Assembly (NCBI GenBank): GCA_009702045.1
Contig: WLIV01000003.1
Span: 171,056 to 235,055 of the forward strand
Source of the DNA: Actinomycetota bacterium
Lineage (GTDB): Bacteria; Actinomycetota; Acidimicrobiia; Acidimicrobiales; Ilumatobacteraceae
Length of the DNA stretch: 64,000 bases
Direction of reading: 5' to 3'
Both the position numbers and the translations under genes were made by a program. This document shows, one piece after another, positions 52,610-60,705 of this stretch. Position 1 is the stretch's first letter; each line of letters starts with the position of its first letter. The notes beneath the pieces are model-generated. The model made no database searches and was not told the DNA's origin. It was given only the letters and a program-made list of their open reading frames with translations.

Positions 52610-53698
52610 TCAGCGCGGTAGATGGATGGTGAAGACCGCGCCAATTCCGCTCGTGTCGATGGCCGACTCGTCGTTGGCAGGATTCACAACGGTGATGTGT
52701 GCCCCCAAGCGGCGGGCAATCGAGCGCACGATCGACAAGCCGCGGCTGGCACCGGGGGCCGTCCCCATCGGTGCATCATCGCGAAAGAGCGGTGCCAGTC
52801 GTTCCGGCGGAACACCAGGGCCGGCGTCGGTGATCGCGATGCGGAGTTCTTCGGGGGTCTCGCGAACGGTGACCTGCACGGTGCCACCGCTTGGGGTGTG
52901 ACGAATGCCGTTCGACACGAGGTTCTCAATCAGCTCGAACAGGCGGAGCGCGTCGGTGTGCACCTGCACGGCGATCCCCGGCTCGATGACCAGCGTGACA
53001 CCGCGCACCTCAGCAATCGGTCCGGCGACGATGGCCACCCGCTCGAGCACGGTTGCCAGCGCGATGGGCTCTCTCGGACGCACACGGTCGTCATGCAATG
53101 TCGCGAGGTCGGCGAGGTCGCCGACGAGGTCGACCATCAGGTCAGCGCTGACGCTGGCGTGGTGCAAGACCCCGGCGGCCTTCTCCGAGCCGGCGGGGAT
53201 GAGCCGCAGTAGGTGCAGGTAGTTCACGACCGCATTGAGCGGGTTACGCAGGTCGTGGCTGACGCGCTCGAGCGTTGCGGTGCGTGCCGCAGCTGCTGCC
53301 TCGAACGCATCGAGCCGGTACTCCAACGTGCGGTCGTTGGAGATCTGCAGAATGTGGTCACCCTCGCGGGCGGTGGTGACGTCGTAGTGCACGAGCACCG
53401 CAGCGTGATCGAGATGCCCGGCTCGGGTGATGGTGTACGGCGCTGGCGTGCCGCCCTTCCAGGCAATCTCCGCCGCGTCGAGCGCGCGGCCGGGCTCAAC
53501 GAACACATGCGTGGCAAGGGCGCCAACCGTGATGTCCGCTGCCAACGGGACGGACATCGCTGCGCGGTTCAGGTAGACGATGATGAGATCGACGATCCGA
53601 CCGTCCTCGAACACAGGGTCGTACAGGTGTACCGCCTGTTGGAGCATTTCGGGGTCGAGGCGGACGACCGGTAGTTGTGGCGATGTGTGCTCAGGCAA
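52610..53698 (-). CDS. Sensor histidine kinase (soluble, PAS-like input)
   Basis: A 362-residue kinase. The N-terminal 130 residues look like a divergent PAS domain (FEDGRIVDLIIVYLNRAAM is characteristic). HisKA carries the acceptor in ERVSHDLRNPLNAVVNY; the ATPase has N-box ELIENLVSNGIRHT, G1 ITDAGPGVP and G2 SRGLSIVRSIA, so it appears catalytically complete. There is no membrane segment. It is convergent with the prepilin gene, 3 bases between stops. Its cognate regulator may be the receiver protein at 51049. Confidence 0.82.
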   Translation of the reverse strand: MPEHTSPQLPVVRLDPEMLQQAVHLYDPVFEDGRIVDLIIVYLNRAAMSVPLAADITVGALATHVFVEPGRALDAAEIAWKGGTPAPYTITRAGHLDHAAVLVHYDVTTAREGDHILQISNDRTLEYRLDAFEAAAAARTATLERVSHDLRNPLNAVVNYLHLLRLIPAGSEKAAGVLHHASVSADLMVDLVGDLADLATLHDDRVRPREPIALATVLERVAIVAGPIAEVRGVTLVIEPGIAVQVHTDALRLFELIENLVSNGIRHTPSGGTVQVTVRETPEELRIAITDAGPGVPPERLAPLFRDDAPMGTAPGASRGLSIVRSIARRLGAHITVVNPANDESAIDTSGIGAVFTIHLPR

Positions 53699-53776
53699 GG
53701 TCTGCGTCCTCTCATCCGTGATCCTGCCCCAAATCCGTTCGTCGGGTGAACTTTGCCTGCGACCGTCGTGGCGTGG

Positions 53777-55138
53777 TCAGCCCACCCACGGAAGCGCGAC
53801 CACCACGGTGGTGCCGATCCGGGTATCGGCGATCGCCACGGTGCCGTGGTGCGCTCGCACCAGTTGATCGACCACGGCCAAACCGATCCCGCTACCACCG
53901 ATGCCGGAGTCGCCGCGATAGAAGCGTTCAAAGACATGGGCGCGGTCGGTGAGCGCAATGCCGGGTCCGTTATCGCTGACCGACATGGTCGCTGACCCTG
54001 TGGTTGGGTCGTGCTCGACGGTGATCGTGATCGTGCCGCCGGTCTGGGTGAAGCGCGCCGCGTTGGTGAGCAGGTTGATGGCGATCTGCCCAAGGCGCGC
54101 GGGGTCGCCACTCACGAAGGTGGGGTCGAGTCGGCGGAGCAGATGCTGATGGTTGCCGTCGACGAGCGGCCGCACGGAGTCGGCCGCCGCCTCAGCGACC
54201 TCAGCCAGGTTGCACCGTTGAGTCCTCACAGTGGGCCCGGCCAACGCGGCGTCAGCATCGGCGAGCATCGCAAGGTCGTCGACCAGTCGTCGCAAGCGCA
54301 GCACGTCGTCGTGCATTTGCACGAAGTGATCCATCGAGGGTTCGGTGATGCCGTCGATCACCTCTTCGCAGCCACCTTGCAACAGCGTCAGCGGTGTGCG
54401 CAGTTCGTGGGCTACGTCGGCAGCGAGGTTGCGGCGAGCGACATCGTTGGCCTGCAGCCGGTCGGCCATCGCGTCGAACGCCTGATTCAACGCCCCCAGT
54501 TCACCTGGCGCGTCATGTTCGCCGGCGCGAGCATCGGCGTCACCGTCGCCGAGTTTGCGTGCCGCATCGGTGACCCGGCGTAACGGGCGCACGATCCGCC
54601 GGGCGATGGGCACGGCGACAGCAAGAGCCACCAACGCGGCGACGATCGAGCCGATCAACACCGTGCCGCTCATCGCATCGCGCACATGCCGTTCCGCGTC
54701 GGCCAGCGCGCCGGAGACGAAGGTGACGTGCACGGTGCCCACCGTCCGGCCGTCAACGGTGACGGTCGCGACACGGGTCGGCCCATGAGCGTCGGTGGCC
54801 ATGTGTGGCATGCCACCCATCGACCCGGTGAGCTCTACGTTTACATCGTTCGCGTCGGTCACAGTCAGCAAGGCACCGGCCTGACTTGCCAACATCACTG
54901 CCGAGTGCGTATCGGCACCGAGCCATCCACCGTGCTGCTGGTAATCGAGCGCCAGCGTGTCGGCGATGAGGTCAGTGGTGTCGTGCTGTCGTTCGCGTGC
55001 CAACTGGCCAACTGAGTGCCCGTTGCGCCAGAGCGCCATTCCGGCGATGGCGAACACAGCCGCGACAGCGACTGCCACGAACCCGGCGACGAGACGTGCC
55101 GCAAGCGGGCTGCGTACGAGTGCGCGGTCAGCAGTCAC
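53777..55138 (-). CDS. Membrane sensor histidine kinase (BaeS/CopS-like)
   Basis: A 453-residue kinase with membrane helices at about residues 12-36 and 150-172, and a 110-residue outer sensor domain. The sensor contains the Met/His-rich run GSMGGMPHMATDAHG (Met107, Met110, His112, Met113, His118), a plausible copper site. HAMP (RRIVRPLRRVTDAARKLGDG), HisKA (DVAHELRTPLTLLQGG) and HATPase (NLLTNAARFT, VSDNGPGI, GSGIGLAVV) follow and look complete. GTG 55138 overlaps the response-regulator stop by 11 bases. Confidence 0.88.
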   Translation of the reverse strand: MTADRALVRSPLAARLVAGFVAVAVAAVFAIAGMALWRNGHSVGQLARERQHDTTDLIADTLALDYQQHGGWLGADTHSAVMLASQAGALLTVTDANDVNVELTGSMGGMPHMATDAHGPTRVATVTVDGRTVGTVHVTFVSGALADAERHVRDAMSGTVLIGSIVAALVALAVAVPIARRIVRPLRRVTDAARKLGDGDADARAGEHDAPGELGALNQAFDAMADRLQANDVARRNLAADVAHELRTPLTLLQGGCEEVIDGITEPSMDHFVQMHDDVLRLRRLVDDLAMLADADAALAGPTVRTQRCNLAEVAEAAADSVRPLVDGNHQHLLRRLDPTFVSGDPARLGQIAINLLTNAARFTQTGGTITITVEHDPTTGSATMSVSDNGPGIALTDRAHVFERFYRGDSGIGGSGIGLAVVDQLVRAHHGTVAIADTRIGTTVVVALPWVG

Positions 55139-55823
55139 GGGGGAGCCCCAGCCGGTAGCCGACTCCCGTGACCGTCTGCACGATGACTGGTTGCGACGGA
55201 TCGGCTTCGATCTTGTGCCGCAGGTTCTTCACATGCGAATCGACGGTGCGTTCGTACCCATCGAACTCGTAGCCGCGCACCCTGTTGATCAACTCGTAGC
55301 GCGAGCAGACGCGCCCAGGCTGAGTGGCGAGTGCCAACAGCACACCCCATTCGGTCGGTGTCAGGTCGACGCTGGTACCGCGGACAGTCACTCGTCGGGT
55401 GGTCTCGTCGATGATCAACGCTCCACCGCCGAATGATCGGGATGCGTCGGCGACGAGCGCACCCTTACCGCGACGGAGGATCGCGTTCACACGCAGGGTC
55501 AGTTCCCGTGGGCTGAACGGTTTGGTCACGTAGTCGTCGGCGCCGGCTTCCAGACCGCGGATCCGGTCGCGCTCGTCGATCTTGGCGGTGAGCATCAGGA
55601 TCGGTACGTCGCTCGTCCGGCGTACATCGTCGGCGACCTCCTCACCGGAGATGTCGGGCAGTCGCAGGTCGAGCACGATCAGGTCGACGGCGGAGCGACG
55701 CACGACGTCAATGGCTTCGGCACCGGTGCCTGCGGTCAGCACTTGATGGCCCTCGTGTTCGAGATAGCGGCGCACCAGTTCACGGATGCGAACTTCGTCG
55801 TCGACCACCAGCACCACAGACAC
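55128..55823 (-). CDS. OmpR-family response regulator
   Basis: A 231-residue regulator. The receiver has VVDDE, phospho-acceptor IVLDLRLPD, and Lys in YVTKPFSPREL; the C-terminal winged helix has LTPTEWGVLLALA, then TVDSHVKNLRHKIE and the wing TVTGVGYRL. I chose GTG 55823, preceded by CGGAGT. It is the first gene of a two-gene operon with the sensor kinase. The upstream gap contains three 11-base direct repeats, the layout bound by OmpR/PhoB-type dimers, so autoregulation and control of the divergent SHOCT gene are likely. Confidence 0.9.
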   Translation of the reverse strand: MSVVLVVDDEVRIRELVRRYLEHEGHQVLTAGTGAEAIDVVRRSAVDLIVLDLRLPDISGEEVADDVRRTSDVPILMLTAKIDERDRIRGLEAGADDYVTKPFSPRELTLRVNAILRRGKGALVADASRSFGGGALIIDETTRRVTVRGTSVDLTPTEWGVLLALATQPGRVCSRYELINRVRGYEFDGYERTVDSHVKNLRHKIEADPSQPVIVQTVTGVGYRLGLPRDC

Positions 55824-55902
55824 GATGACTCCGATTCCTCGTTCTCGTTCGTTGACGGTACTGCGACCGAGCGGCCCCCGTACGAGCACACGATGCCGTC
55901 TC

Positions 55903-55935
55903 GATGTGGAGGAGATGTGGAGACGAGGTGGAGAC
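55903..55935. promoter_or_regulatory. Three 11-bp direct repeats (OmpR-type operator)
   Basis: GATGTGGAGGA, GATGTGGAGAC and GAGGTGGAGAC follow each other without gap. The core GTGGAG recurs at 55906, 55917 and 55928, exactly 11 bases apart. It lies in the 206-base divergent gap, 80 bases from the regulator start and 95 from the SHOCT start. Confidence 0.65.
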
Positions 55936-56029
55936 GATCCGGTCTTCGAGCGCATCTTGGGAGACCGACGCCAGGATCTGGATGCCGGTGCCTACCGTCG
56001 GCCACAGGTATCCCACATGGAGGTGCATC

Positions 56030-56323
56030 GTGCACAACGGCAACTGGAACAACGGAATGGATCACGGCGACTGGGGGTGGATCCCGATGGTGATCATGAT
56101 GGTCGTCCTCGTGGGCGCACTGATCTGGATCGGCTCTGCCCTGATCAGGAGCAACCGCCACATGCCGGTGTTGTCCGCTCCGGCCTCACCAACGGCCGCC
56201 ACCCCCTCGGTGGCGCGGTTCACGGCGCAGGAGATCCTGGCCGAGCGTCTGGCTCGTGGCGAGATCGAACCCGATGACTATCGCCAGCGCCTCGAAGCGC
56301 TGCGGTCCTCGACGAACGGCTGA
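56030..56323 (+). CDS. SHOCT-domain small membrane protein
   Basis: A 97-residue protein. The short N-terminus is His/Asn/Asp/Trp-rich (HNGNWNNGMDHGDWGW), one transmembrane helix spans about residues 19-40 (MVIMMVVLVGALIWIG), and the C-terminus is a SHOCT domain (AQEILAERLARGEIEPDDY). Such proteins accompany copper-resistance genes in several bacteria, and the Met/His-rich N-terminus would suit metal binding; that is inference. GTG 56030 has the SD GGAGG 6 bases upstream. Confidence 0.8.
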   Translation: MHNGNWNNGMDHGDWGWIPMVIMMVVLVGALIWIGSALIRSNRHMPVLSAPASPTAATPSVARFTAQEILAERLARGEIEPDDYRQRLEALRSSTNG

Positions 56324-56335
56324 GTCGCCGACTGC

Positions 56336-56375
56336 ACGGTGGGTCTGCCTGGCTGTGGCCAGGCAGGCCCACCGT
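56336..56375. terminator. Strong hairpin terminator after the SHOCT gene
   Basis: Two 18-base arms (56336-56353 and 56358-56375) pair with a single T-G wobble around a TGTG loop. The left arm starts 12 bases after the SHOCT stop. Confidence 0.75.
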
Positions 56376-56419
56376 CGGCGTTGCCGCCAGCTTGGTTGCA
56401 GCTGAGCGGGTTGCGCGCA

Positions 56420-56437
56420 GATACCCCCGGGGGTATC
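56420..56437. promoter_or_regulatory. CsoR-type copper operator palindrome
   Basis: GATACCCCCGGGGGTATC is a perfect 18-base palindrome, 41 bases before the RND transporter start. CsoR/RcnR-family metal repressors bind G-tract palindromes of this TACCCC-GGGGTA form. No CsoR gene lies in the window. Confidence 0.65.
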
Positions 56438-56478
56438 CTTCCGATCAGGATTTCCGCCTTGACTCAGGAGCGTTCAAC

Positions 56479-58653
56479 GTGAGTACTGCCCCCGAAGCGT
56501 CATTGCCCCTCGGGCACGAACCGTCACACGATCCCGACGAACGTGCCCTGTTCTCGCGTCTGGCCGCCTCGATGGCACGTCACCGCACGGCGGTCATCCT
56601 CGTGTGGCTGGTGGTCACCATCGCTGCTGCGCCGTTGGCGATCTCACTGACGAAGGCACTGTCCGGTGCTGGCTGGGACGCAAAGGGTTCGACAGCGGAG
56701 AAGGTGCGTGCCGAGCTGCGCAACGACTTCCCGGCGATGGGCGCGGAGAACCCGGTGGTCGTCTATCACCAGGCGACGCCGATCGCCGACGATCCGGCCG
56801 GGCTCCAGTCGCTGGTCGCCGAGCTGGCGAAGGGGCCGCGGGTGTTGTCCGTGGTCGATCCGCTGGCGATGCCGCCGGAGGCGGGCATGATCTCGCAGGA
56901 CGGGATGACGGCGCTGGTGCCCGTCGAGCAGAAGATCGGTGTCGAGGCTGATCGTCCCGAGGCGGCCGGCGAACTCGGCGACTTCGTCGGTGGTCTGACG
57001 ATCCCGGTTGGCGCGCAGGCTGACGTCGCCGGTGAGTGGCCGATGTGGAGCGACTTCAACAAGATGAACGAGACAGCGCTCCACAAGGCGGAACTGCTCT
57101 CGGGACTGCCGACGCTGATCATGTTGTTCGTCGCCTTCGGTGCTGCGCTCGCTGCGGGTATCCCGTTGCTGTTGGCGATCGCCGGTATCGCTACGGGGTT
57201 CGCTTCGCTGCACATGCTCAGCTGGATCTCACCGATGTCGGTGTGGTCGATGAACTTCTCGATGATGATCGGTCTGGCGGTCGGCATCGACTACAGCCTG
57301 TTCATCGTCTCCCGCTACCGCGAGGAACGCGTCGAGGGCAAGGATGCAATCAAGGCGATCGAGAACGCGATGTCCACCTCCGGGAAGGCCGTGTTCCTCT
57401 CGGCGCTGACCGTCGTGCTGTCGTTGTCGGCCGTGTTCCTGGTGCCCGTCATGGTGTTCCAGACGATGGCGTTGGGCATGATCATCTCGGTCATCGCCGT
57501 CGCCTTCGCCTCGCTCACATTGCTGCCGGCCGTGCTCGTCGCAATGGGTGACAAGGTGCTCGTCGCTCGCAACAAGAAGGACCCCGACATCGTCGCCGAG
57601 GGCCGCTGGGCCAAGTGGACCGGCGTGTCGCTGCGTCGCCCGGGTCTGGTGCTGACCATCGGCCTCGTGCTGCTCGGGGCGCTGATCATCCCCTCGTTCG
57701 GGATGAAGCTCGGCATGCCCGGCGCCACTGTCGTCGACAAGGGCCACACCAGCCGTGATGGCTACGACATGCTCGTCGCCGCCTACGGTGCCGGCGCCGC
57801 TGGCCCGGCCTACGTCACCGTCGACGCGGCGAACGCGCAGCAGGTGGTCGATGCCGCGCTGGCCACGAAGAACGTGGTCGATGCCCGAGTGGTCGCCCAG
57901 CCGGCCCCTAGCGGGCGCGTCGTCGTCAGGGTCATCCCGGGCACGGCGATCGACGACCCGGCCACGTCCACGATGGTCGATGATCTGCGCTCGGCGTTGC
58001 ACACGACGGTTCCCGATGCGTTGGTGGGCGGTCCGGCCGGACAGAGCCACGACCTCACCAACGTGCTGGTCGATCGCGCCCCGTACGCGATCGGCATCAT
58101 CTTGATCGTCGCCTTCCTGTTGCTGTTGGTCGTGTTCCGCAGCGTGGTCATCGCCACCTTCTCGGTGCTGATGAACCTCGTCACGGTCGGTGCTGCCTTC
58201 GGCTTCGCCACGCTCGTGTTCCAGCACGGCTACGGCGCCGGACTGATCGGCATCGAGTCGCAAGGGTTCGTCGATGCCTGGGCGCCGCTGTTCTTCTTCG
58301 CCCTGCTCTTCGGTTTGTCGATGGACTACCAACTGTTCCTGCTGGCCGCGATCAAGGAACGCTTCCAAGCGACCGGCGATACCCGTCGGGCAATCGGTGA
58401 AGGCATTGCCCGCACTGGCCGCCCGATCACGAACGCTGCGGCGATCATGATCATCGTGTTCATCGCCTTCGGTGTCACCGGCCCGATCCCGCCCACGGAA
58501 CTGGGTCTGACGCTGGCGATGGCGGTCCTGCTCGACGCCACCGTGGTGCGAGTGATGCTCGTCCCGGCGACGATGGCCTTGCTCGGCGACAAGAACTGGT
58601 ACGCCCCGAAGTGGCTCCAGAAGATCCTGCCCCACGTGAACTTCAGTCACTGA
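56479..58653 (+). CDS. MmpL-like RND transporter
   Basis: A 724-residue member of the MMPL/HAE RND group, with twelve predicted transmembrane segments in two halves, each after a large outer loop. Proton-relay-type motifs are seen in TM4 (GLAVGIDYSLFIVSRYREE) and TM10 (FGLSMDYQLFLLAAIKERF). I chose GTG 56479, which has CAGGAG at good spacing and lies downstream of the copper-type palindrome; a longer frame would read through that operator. It exports lipids, siderophores or small molecules in other actinobacteria; here the operator and the neighbouring cupredoxin suggest a metal-stress role. Confidence 0.88.
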   Translation: MSTAPEASLPLGHEPSHDPDERALFSRLAASMARHRTAVILVWLVVTIAAAPLAISLTKALSGAGWDAKGSTAEKVRAELRNDFPAMGAENPVVVYHQATPIADDPAGLQSLVAELAKGPRVLSVVDPLAMPPEAGMISQDGMTALVPVEQKIGVEADRPEAAGELGDFVGGLTIPVGAQADVAGEWPMWSDFNKMNETALHKAELLSGLPTLIMLFVAFGAALAAGIPLLLAIAGIATGFASLHMLSWISPMSVWSMNFSMMIGLAVGIDYSLFIVSRYREERVEGKDAIKAIENAMSTSGKAVFLSALTVVLSLSAVFLVPVMVFQTMALGMIISVIAVAFASLTLLPAVLVAMGDKVLVARNKKDPDIVAEGRWAKWTGVSLRRPGLVLTIGLVLLGALIIPSFGMKLGMPGATVVDKGHTSRDGYDMLVAAYGAGAAGPAYVTVDAANAQQVVDAALATKNVVDARVVAQPAPSGRVVVRVIPGTAIDDPATSTMVDDLRSALHTTVPDALVGGPAGQSHDLTNVLVDRAPYAIGIILIVAFLLLLVVFRSVVIATFSVLMNLVTVGAAFGFATLVFQHGYGAGLIGIESQGFVDAWAPLFFFALLFGLSMDYQLFLLAAIKERFQATGDTRRAIGEGIARTGRPITNAAAIMIIVFIAFGVTGPIPPTELGLTLAMAVLLDATVVRVMLVPATMALLGDKNWYAPKWLQKILPHVNFSH

Positions 58654-58673
58654 TCCACGAAAAGGAAATCGAC

Positions 58674-58766
58674 ATGAGCGTCATCACTAACCCTTCCGTC
58701 CTGTCCAGCACCCAACCGATTGCTGTGCGCCGCTCGGGAACTTCTGCCGGTCGACCGGCGACCTGA
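58674..58766 (+). CDS. 30-residue small protein
   Basis: ATG 58674 has a very good SD (AAAAGGAAAT, 4 bases spacing) and opens a 30-codon frame that begins MSVITNPSVLSST and ends GTSAGRPAT. It is 20 bases after the RND transporter stop and 7 bases before a strong hairpin, so it is the last cistron of that transcript. The peptide has no membrane helix; it is Ser/Thr/Arg-rich. It may be a leader-type peptide controlling read-through into the cupredoxin gene, or an unknown small protein. Confidence 0.45.
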   Translation: MSVITNPSVLSSTQPIAVRRSGTSAGRPAT

Positions 58767-58773
58767 AGCTTGC

Positions 58774-58808
58774 GTTGGCAACTGCCGGACTGTCCGGCAG
58801 TTGCCAAC
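58774..58808. terminator. Perfect 16-bp hairpin (terminator/attenuator)
   Basis: GTTGGCAACTGCCGGA (58774-58789) pairs exactly with 58793-58808 around CTG. It ends the RND transporter/small-gene transcript and is 25 bases before the cupredoxin ATG. Confidence 0.75.
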
Positions 58809-58833
58809 AATCCCCGAAAGGTAGATTTGACCG

Positions 58834-59289
58834 ATGCGTCCAATCACTCGCGGCCTCCTGGCCGGTCTCACCGTCAGCACCTTCGCCCTCGCCGGTTGCA
58901 GCTCCGACTCGAAGACGGCGGCCACCACCACGACAGAGGCGGCGGCCGACGACACTGCTGCAGCCGACGAGCCGGCCACCACCAACGCCCCCGCCACACC
59001 CGCCACCGTCACCGGTGGCTCGGCCGAGATCACGGTGACCGTCGGCGTCGACGACTTCGAGACGTCCGGTGGCACGCGCGTGGTCAGCGTCCCCAAGGGC
59101 ACCAACGTCACGCTCTCGCTGACCAACCCGGACGCCGACGAGTCGTACCACTTGCACGGGTACGACCTCGAGCAGGACGCGGCCAAGGGTGCCACGGCCA
59201 AGATCACGTTCACCGCTGATCAGAGTGGCCGGTTCGACGTGGAGAGCCACAACACCGAAGCGACGCTGCTGGTGCTTGTCGTCGTCTGA
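58834..59289 (+). CDS. Cupredoxin-like lipoprotein
   Basis: A 151-residue lipoprotein with lipobox ALAGC (Cys22), a 40-residue Ala/Thr linker and a cupredoxin beta-sandwich: ITVTVGVDDFETSGG, VPKGTNVTLSLTNPDADESYHLHGYD, then GRFDVESHNTEATLLVLVV. One His lies in the HLHGYD loop and one in ESHNTE. The usual Cys and Met ligands of blue-copper proteins are missing, as in EfeO-type cupredoxins, so it may bind copper without being a type 1 electron carrier. GAAAGGTAG provides the SD. Confidence 0.82.
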   Translation: MRPITRGLLAGLTVSTFALAGCSSDSKTAATTTTEAAADDTAAADEPATTNAPATPATVTGGSAEITVTVGVDDFETSGGTRVVSVPKGTNVTLSLTNPDADESYHLHGYDLEQDAAKGATAKITFTADQSGRFDVESHNTEATLLVLVVV

Positions 59290-59303
59290 TCCTGCCGTAG
59301 GCA

Positions 59304-59327
59304 GTGACCTAGTGACCTAGTGCCCTG
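59304..59327. repeat. Tandem octamers before arsR
   Basis: GTGACCTA is repeated exactly at 59304 and 59312, with a diverged third unit GTGCCCTG at 59320. It may belong to the arsR promoter region; nothing more can be said. Confidence 0.3.
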
Positions 59328-59360
59328 GGGAACGGCCGCCGGTGGTCGCATGCTGAGGCT

Positions 59361-59633
59361 GTGGACGATTCAACAATTATTGAACAGTGCCGAGCGCTGG
59401 GCGACCCGGTCCGCTGGGCGATCGTGCGCGAACTGCAGGACGGCACGCGCTGCGCGTGTGTGCTCTCGCAGGTCACCGAGGTGTCGTCCACGCTGTTGTC
59501 GCACCACCTCAAGGTGCTCCGCGAAGCGGGGCTGATCACCGGCTCTCGACGAGGCCGCTGGATCGATTACACCCTGGTCGATGGCGCGTTCGACAATCTG
59601 CAGGCGTCGCTGAGCACTGGGGCGCTCCGGTGA
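59361..59633 (+). CDS. ArsR/SmtB-family metal-responsive repressor
   Basis: A 90-residue winged-helix repressor: ALGDPVRWAIVRELQDG, then SSTLLSHHLKVLREAGLI as the recognition helix. TRCACVLSQ carries a Cys-x-Cys in helix alpha3, the position where ArsR-type sensors bind As(III) or thiophilic metals. The GTG start lies just before an AT-rich palindrome (59369-59384) that overlaps the first codons. It is coupled by GTGA to the permease gene, as expected for a self-regulated efflux operon. Confidence 0.88.
   Translation: MDDSTIIEQCRALGDPVRWAIVRELQDGTRCACVLSQVTEVSSTLLSHHLKVLREAGLITGSRRGRWIDYTLVDGAFDNLQASLSTGALR
59369..59384. promoter_or_regulatory. Near-palindromic ArsR operator within the first arsR codons
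   Basis: TTCAACAATTATTGAA has outer arms TTCAA/TTGAA, and 14 of its 16 positions are symmetric. It is markedly AT-rich for this genome and lies 8 bases inside the coding sequence, where binding would block transcription start or early elongation. Confidence 0.5.
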
Positions 59634-60685
59634 GCGCGCCGACGCTCACACCGGTGGAGCCTGCGCCGCGTACGACGCTGCGCCGCTGGAGCCCGGTCGC
59701 GGTCGGCGTGTTGGTGTGGTGGTCGCTGTACCACTTGAACCTGCCGTTCTGGAACTGGGTGATGTTCGACACGGTCGGTCTCACCGCCGGCAGCCGACTC
59801 GGCGACTCGATCCACTTCTTCTTCTACGACATCACCAAGATCGCCCTCTTGCTCACGGGTGTGATCTACCTGGTCACCATCCTGCGCAGCTTCATGTCGG
59901 TGGAGCGCACCAGGGCGCTGCTCGGCGGTCGCCGCCAAGGGCTCGGCAATGTTGCCGCCGCCGGCCTCGGTGTGGTCACGCCGTTCTGCTCCTGCTCCGC
60001 CGTCCCGGTGTTCATCGGCTTCGTTGCCGCCGGCGTCCCGCTGGGCGTGACGCTCAGTTTCCTGATTGCCTCGCCGATGATCAACGAGGTCGCGATCGTG
60101 CTGCTGTTCGGTCTCTTCGGGTGGAAGATCACCGCCCTCTACATCGGGTTCGGGCTGCTCATCGCCACGGTGGCCGGCATCGTCCTCGGGAAGTTGAACC
60201 TCGAACGATGGGTCGAGCCGTTCGTGTTCGAGACCAAGCTGCGCGGCAAGGTCGTCGACCCGTCGCTCGGCCTGTCGTGGGACGACCGCCTGCAGATGGC
60301 CCGCGAGGAAGTCGTTGCCATTCTTCGCAAGGTGTGGCCGTACCTGCTCGTCGGAATTGGTATCGGCGCCGCGATCCATGGCTGGGCACCGCAGGACTGG
60401 TTCGCCCGCCACGCCACCGGTTGGTGGGGTGTGCCGCTGGCCGTGGTGATCGGTGTGCCGCTCTACTCCAACGCCGCCGGTGTCCTGCCATTGGTGGAGG
60501 CACTCCACGACAAGGGCCTGCCGATGGGCACGGTGCTGGCCTTCATGATGAGCGTCGTCGCGCTCTCCATGCCCGAGATGGTGCTGCTGCGTCGAGTGCT
60601 GAAGCCCAAGTTGATCGCCACCTATGTGGGCGTCGTCGCCTCCGGAATCCTGCTCACCGGGTTCCTGTTCAACGCCGTCCTCTAA
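59630..60685 (+). CDS. Permease (UPF0718/ArsP-like)
   Basis: A 351-residue integral membrane protein with about eight to ten helices. The family motif VTPFCSCSAVPVFIGF is present, with SPMINEVAIVLL after it and PLYSNAAGVLPLVEAL in the second half. ArsP-type permeases export trivalent organoarsenicals, and relatives (SO_0444-like) are annotated for Cu or Zn efflux; the thiol pair in FCSC is thought to handle soft metals. GTG 59630 overlaps the arsR stop. It is followed by a small thioredoxin, a common trio. Confidence 0.87.
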   Translation: MSAPTLTPVEPAPRTTLRRWSPVAVGVLVWWSLYHLNLPFWNWVMFDTVGLTAGSRLGDSIHFFFYDITKIALLLTGVIYLVTILRSFMSVERTRALLGGRRQGLGNVAAAGLGVVTPFCSCSAVPVFIGFVAAGVPLGVTLSFLIASPMINEVAIVLLFGLFGWKITALYIGFGLLIATVAGIVLGKLNLERWVEPFVFETKLRGKVVDPSLGLSWDDRLQMAREEVVAILRKVWPYLLVGIGIGAAIHGWAPQDWFARHATGWWGVPLAVVIGVPLYSNAAGVLPLVEALHDKGLPMGTVLAFMMSVVALSMPEMVLLRRVLKPKLIATYVGVVASGILLTGFLFNAVL

Positions 60686-60705
60686 CCGCCGACAGGAAGT
60701 ACGCC

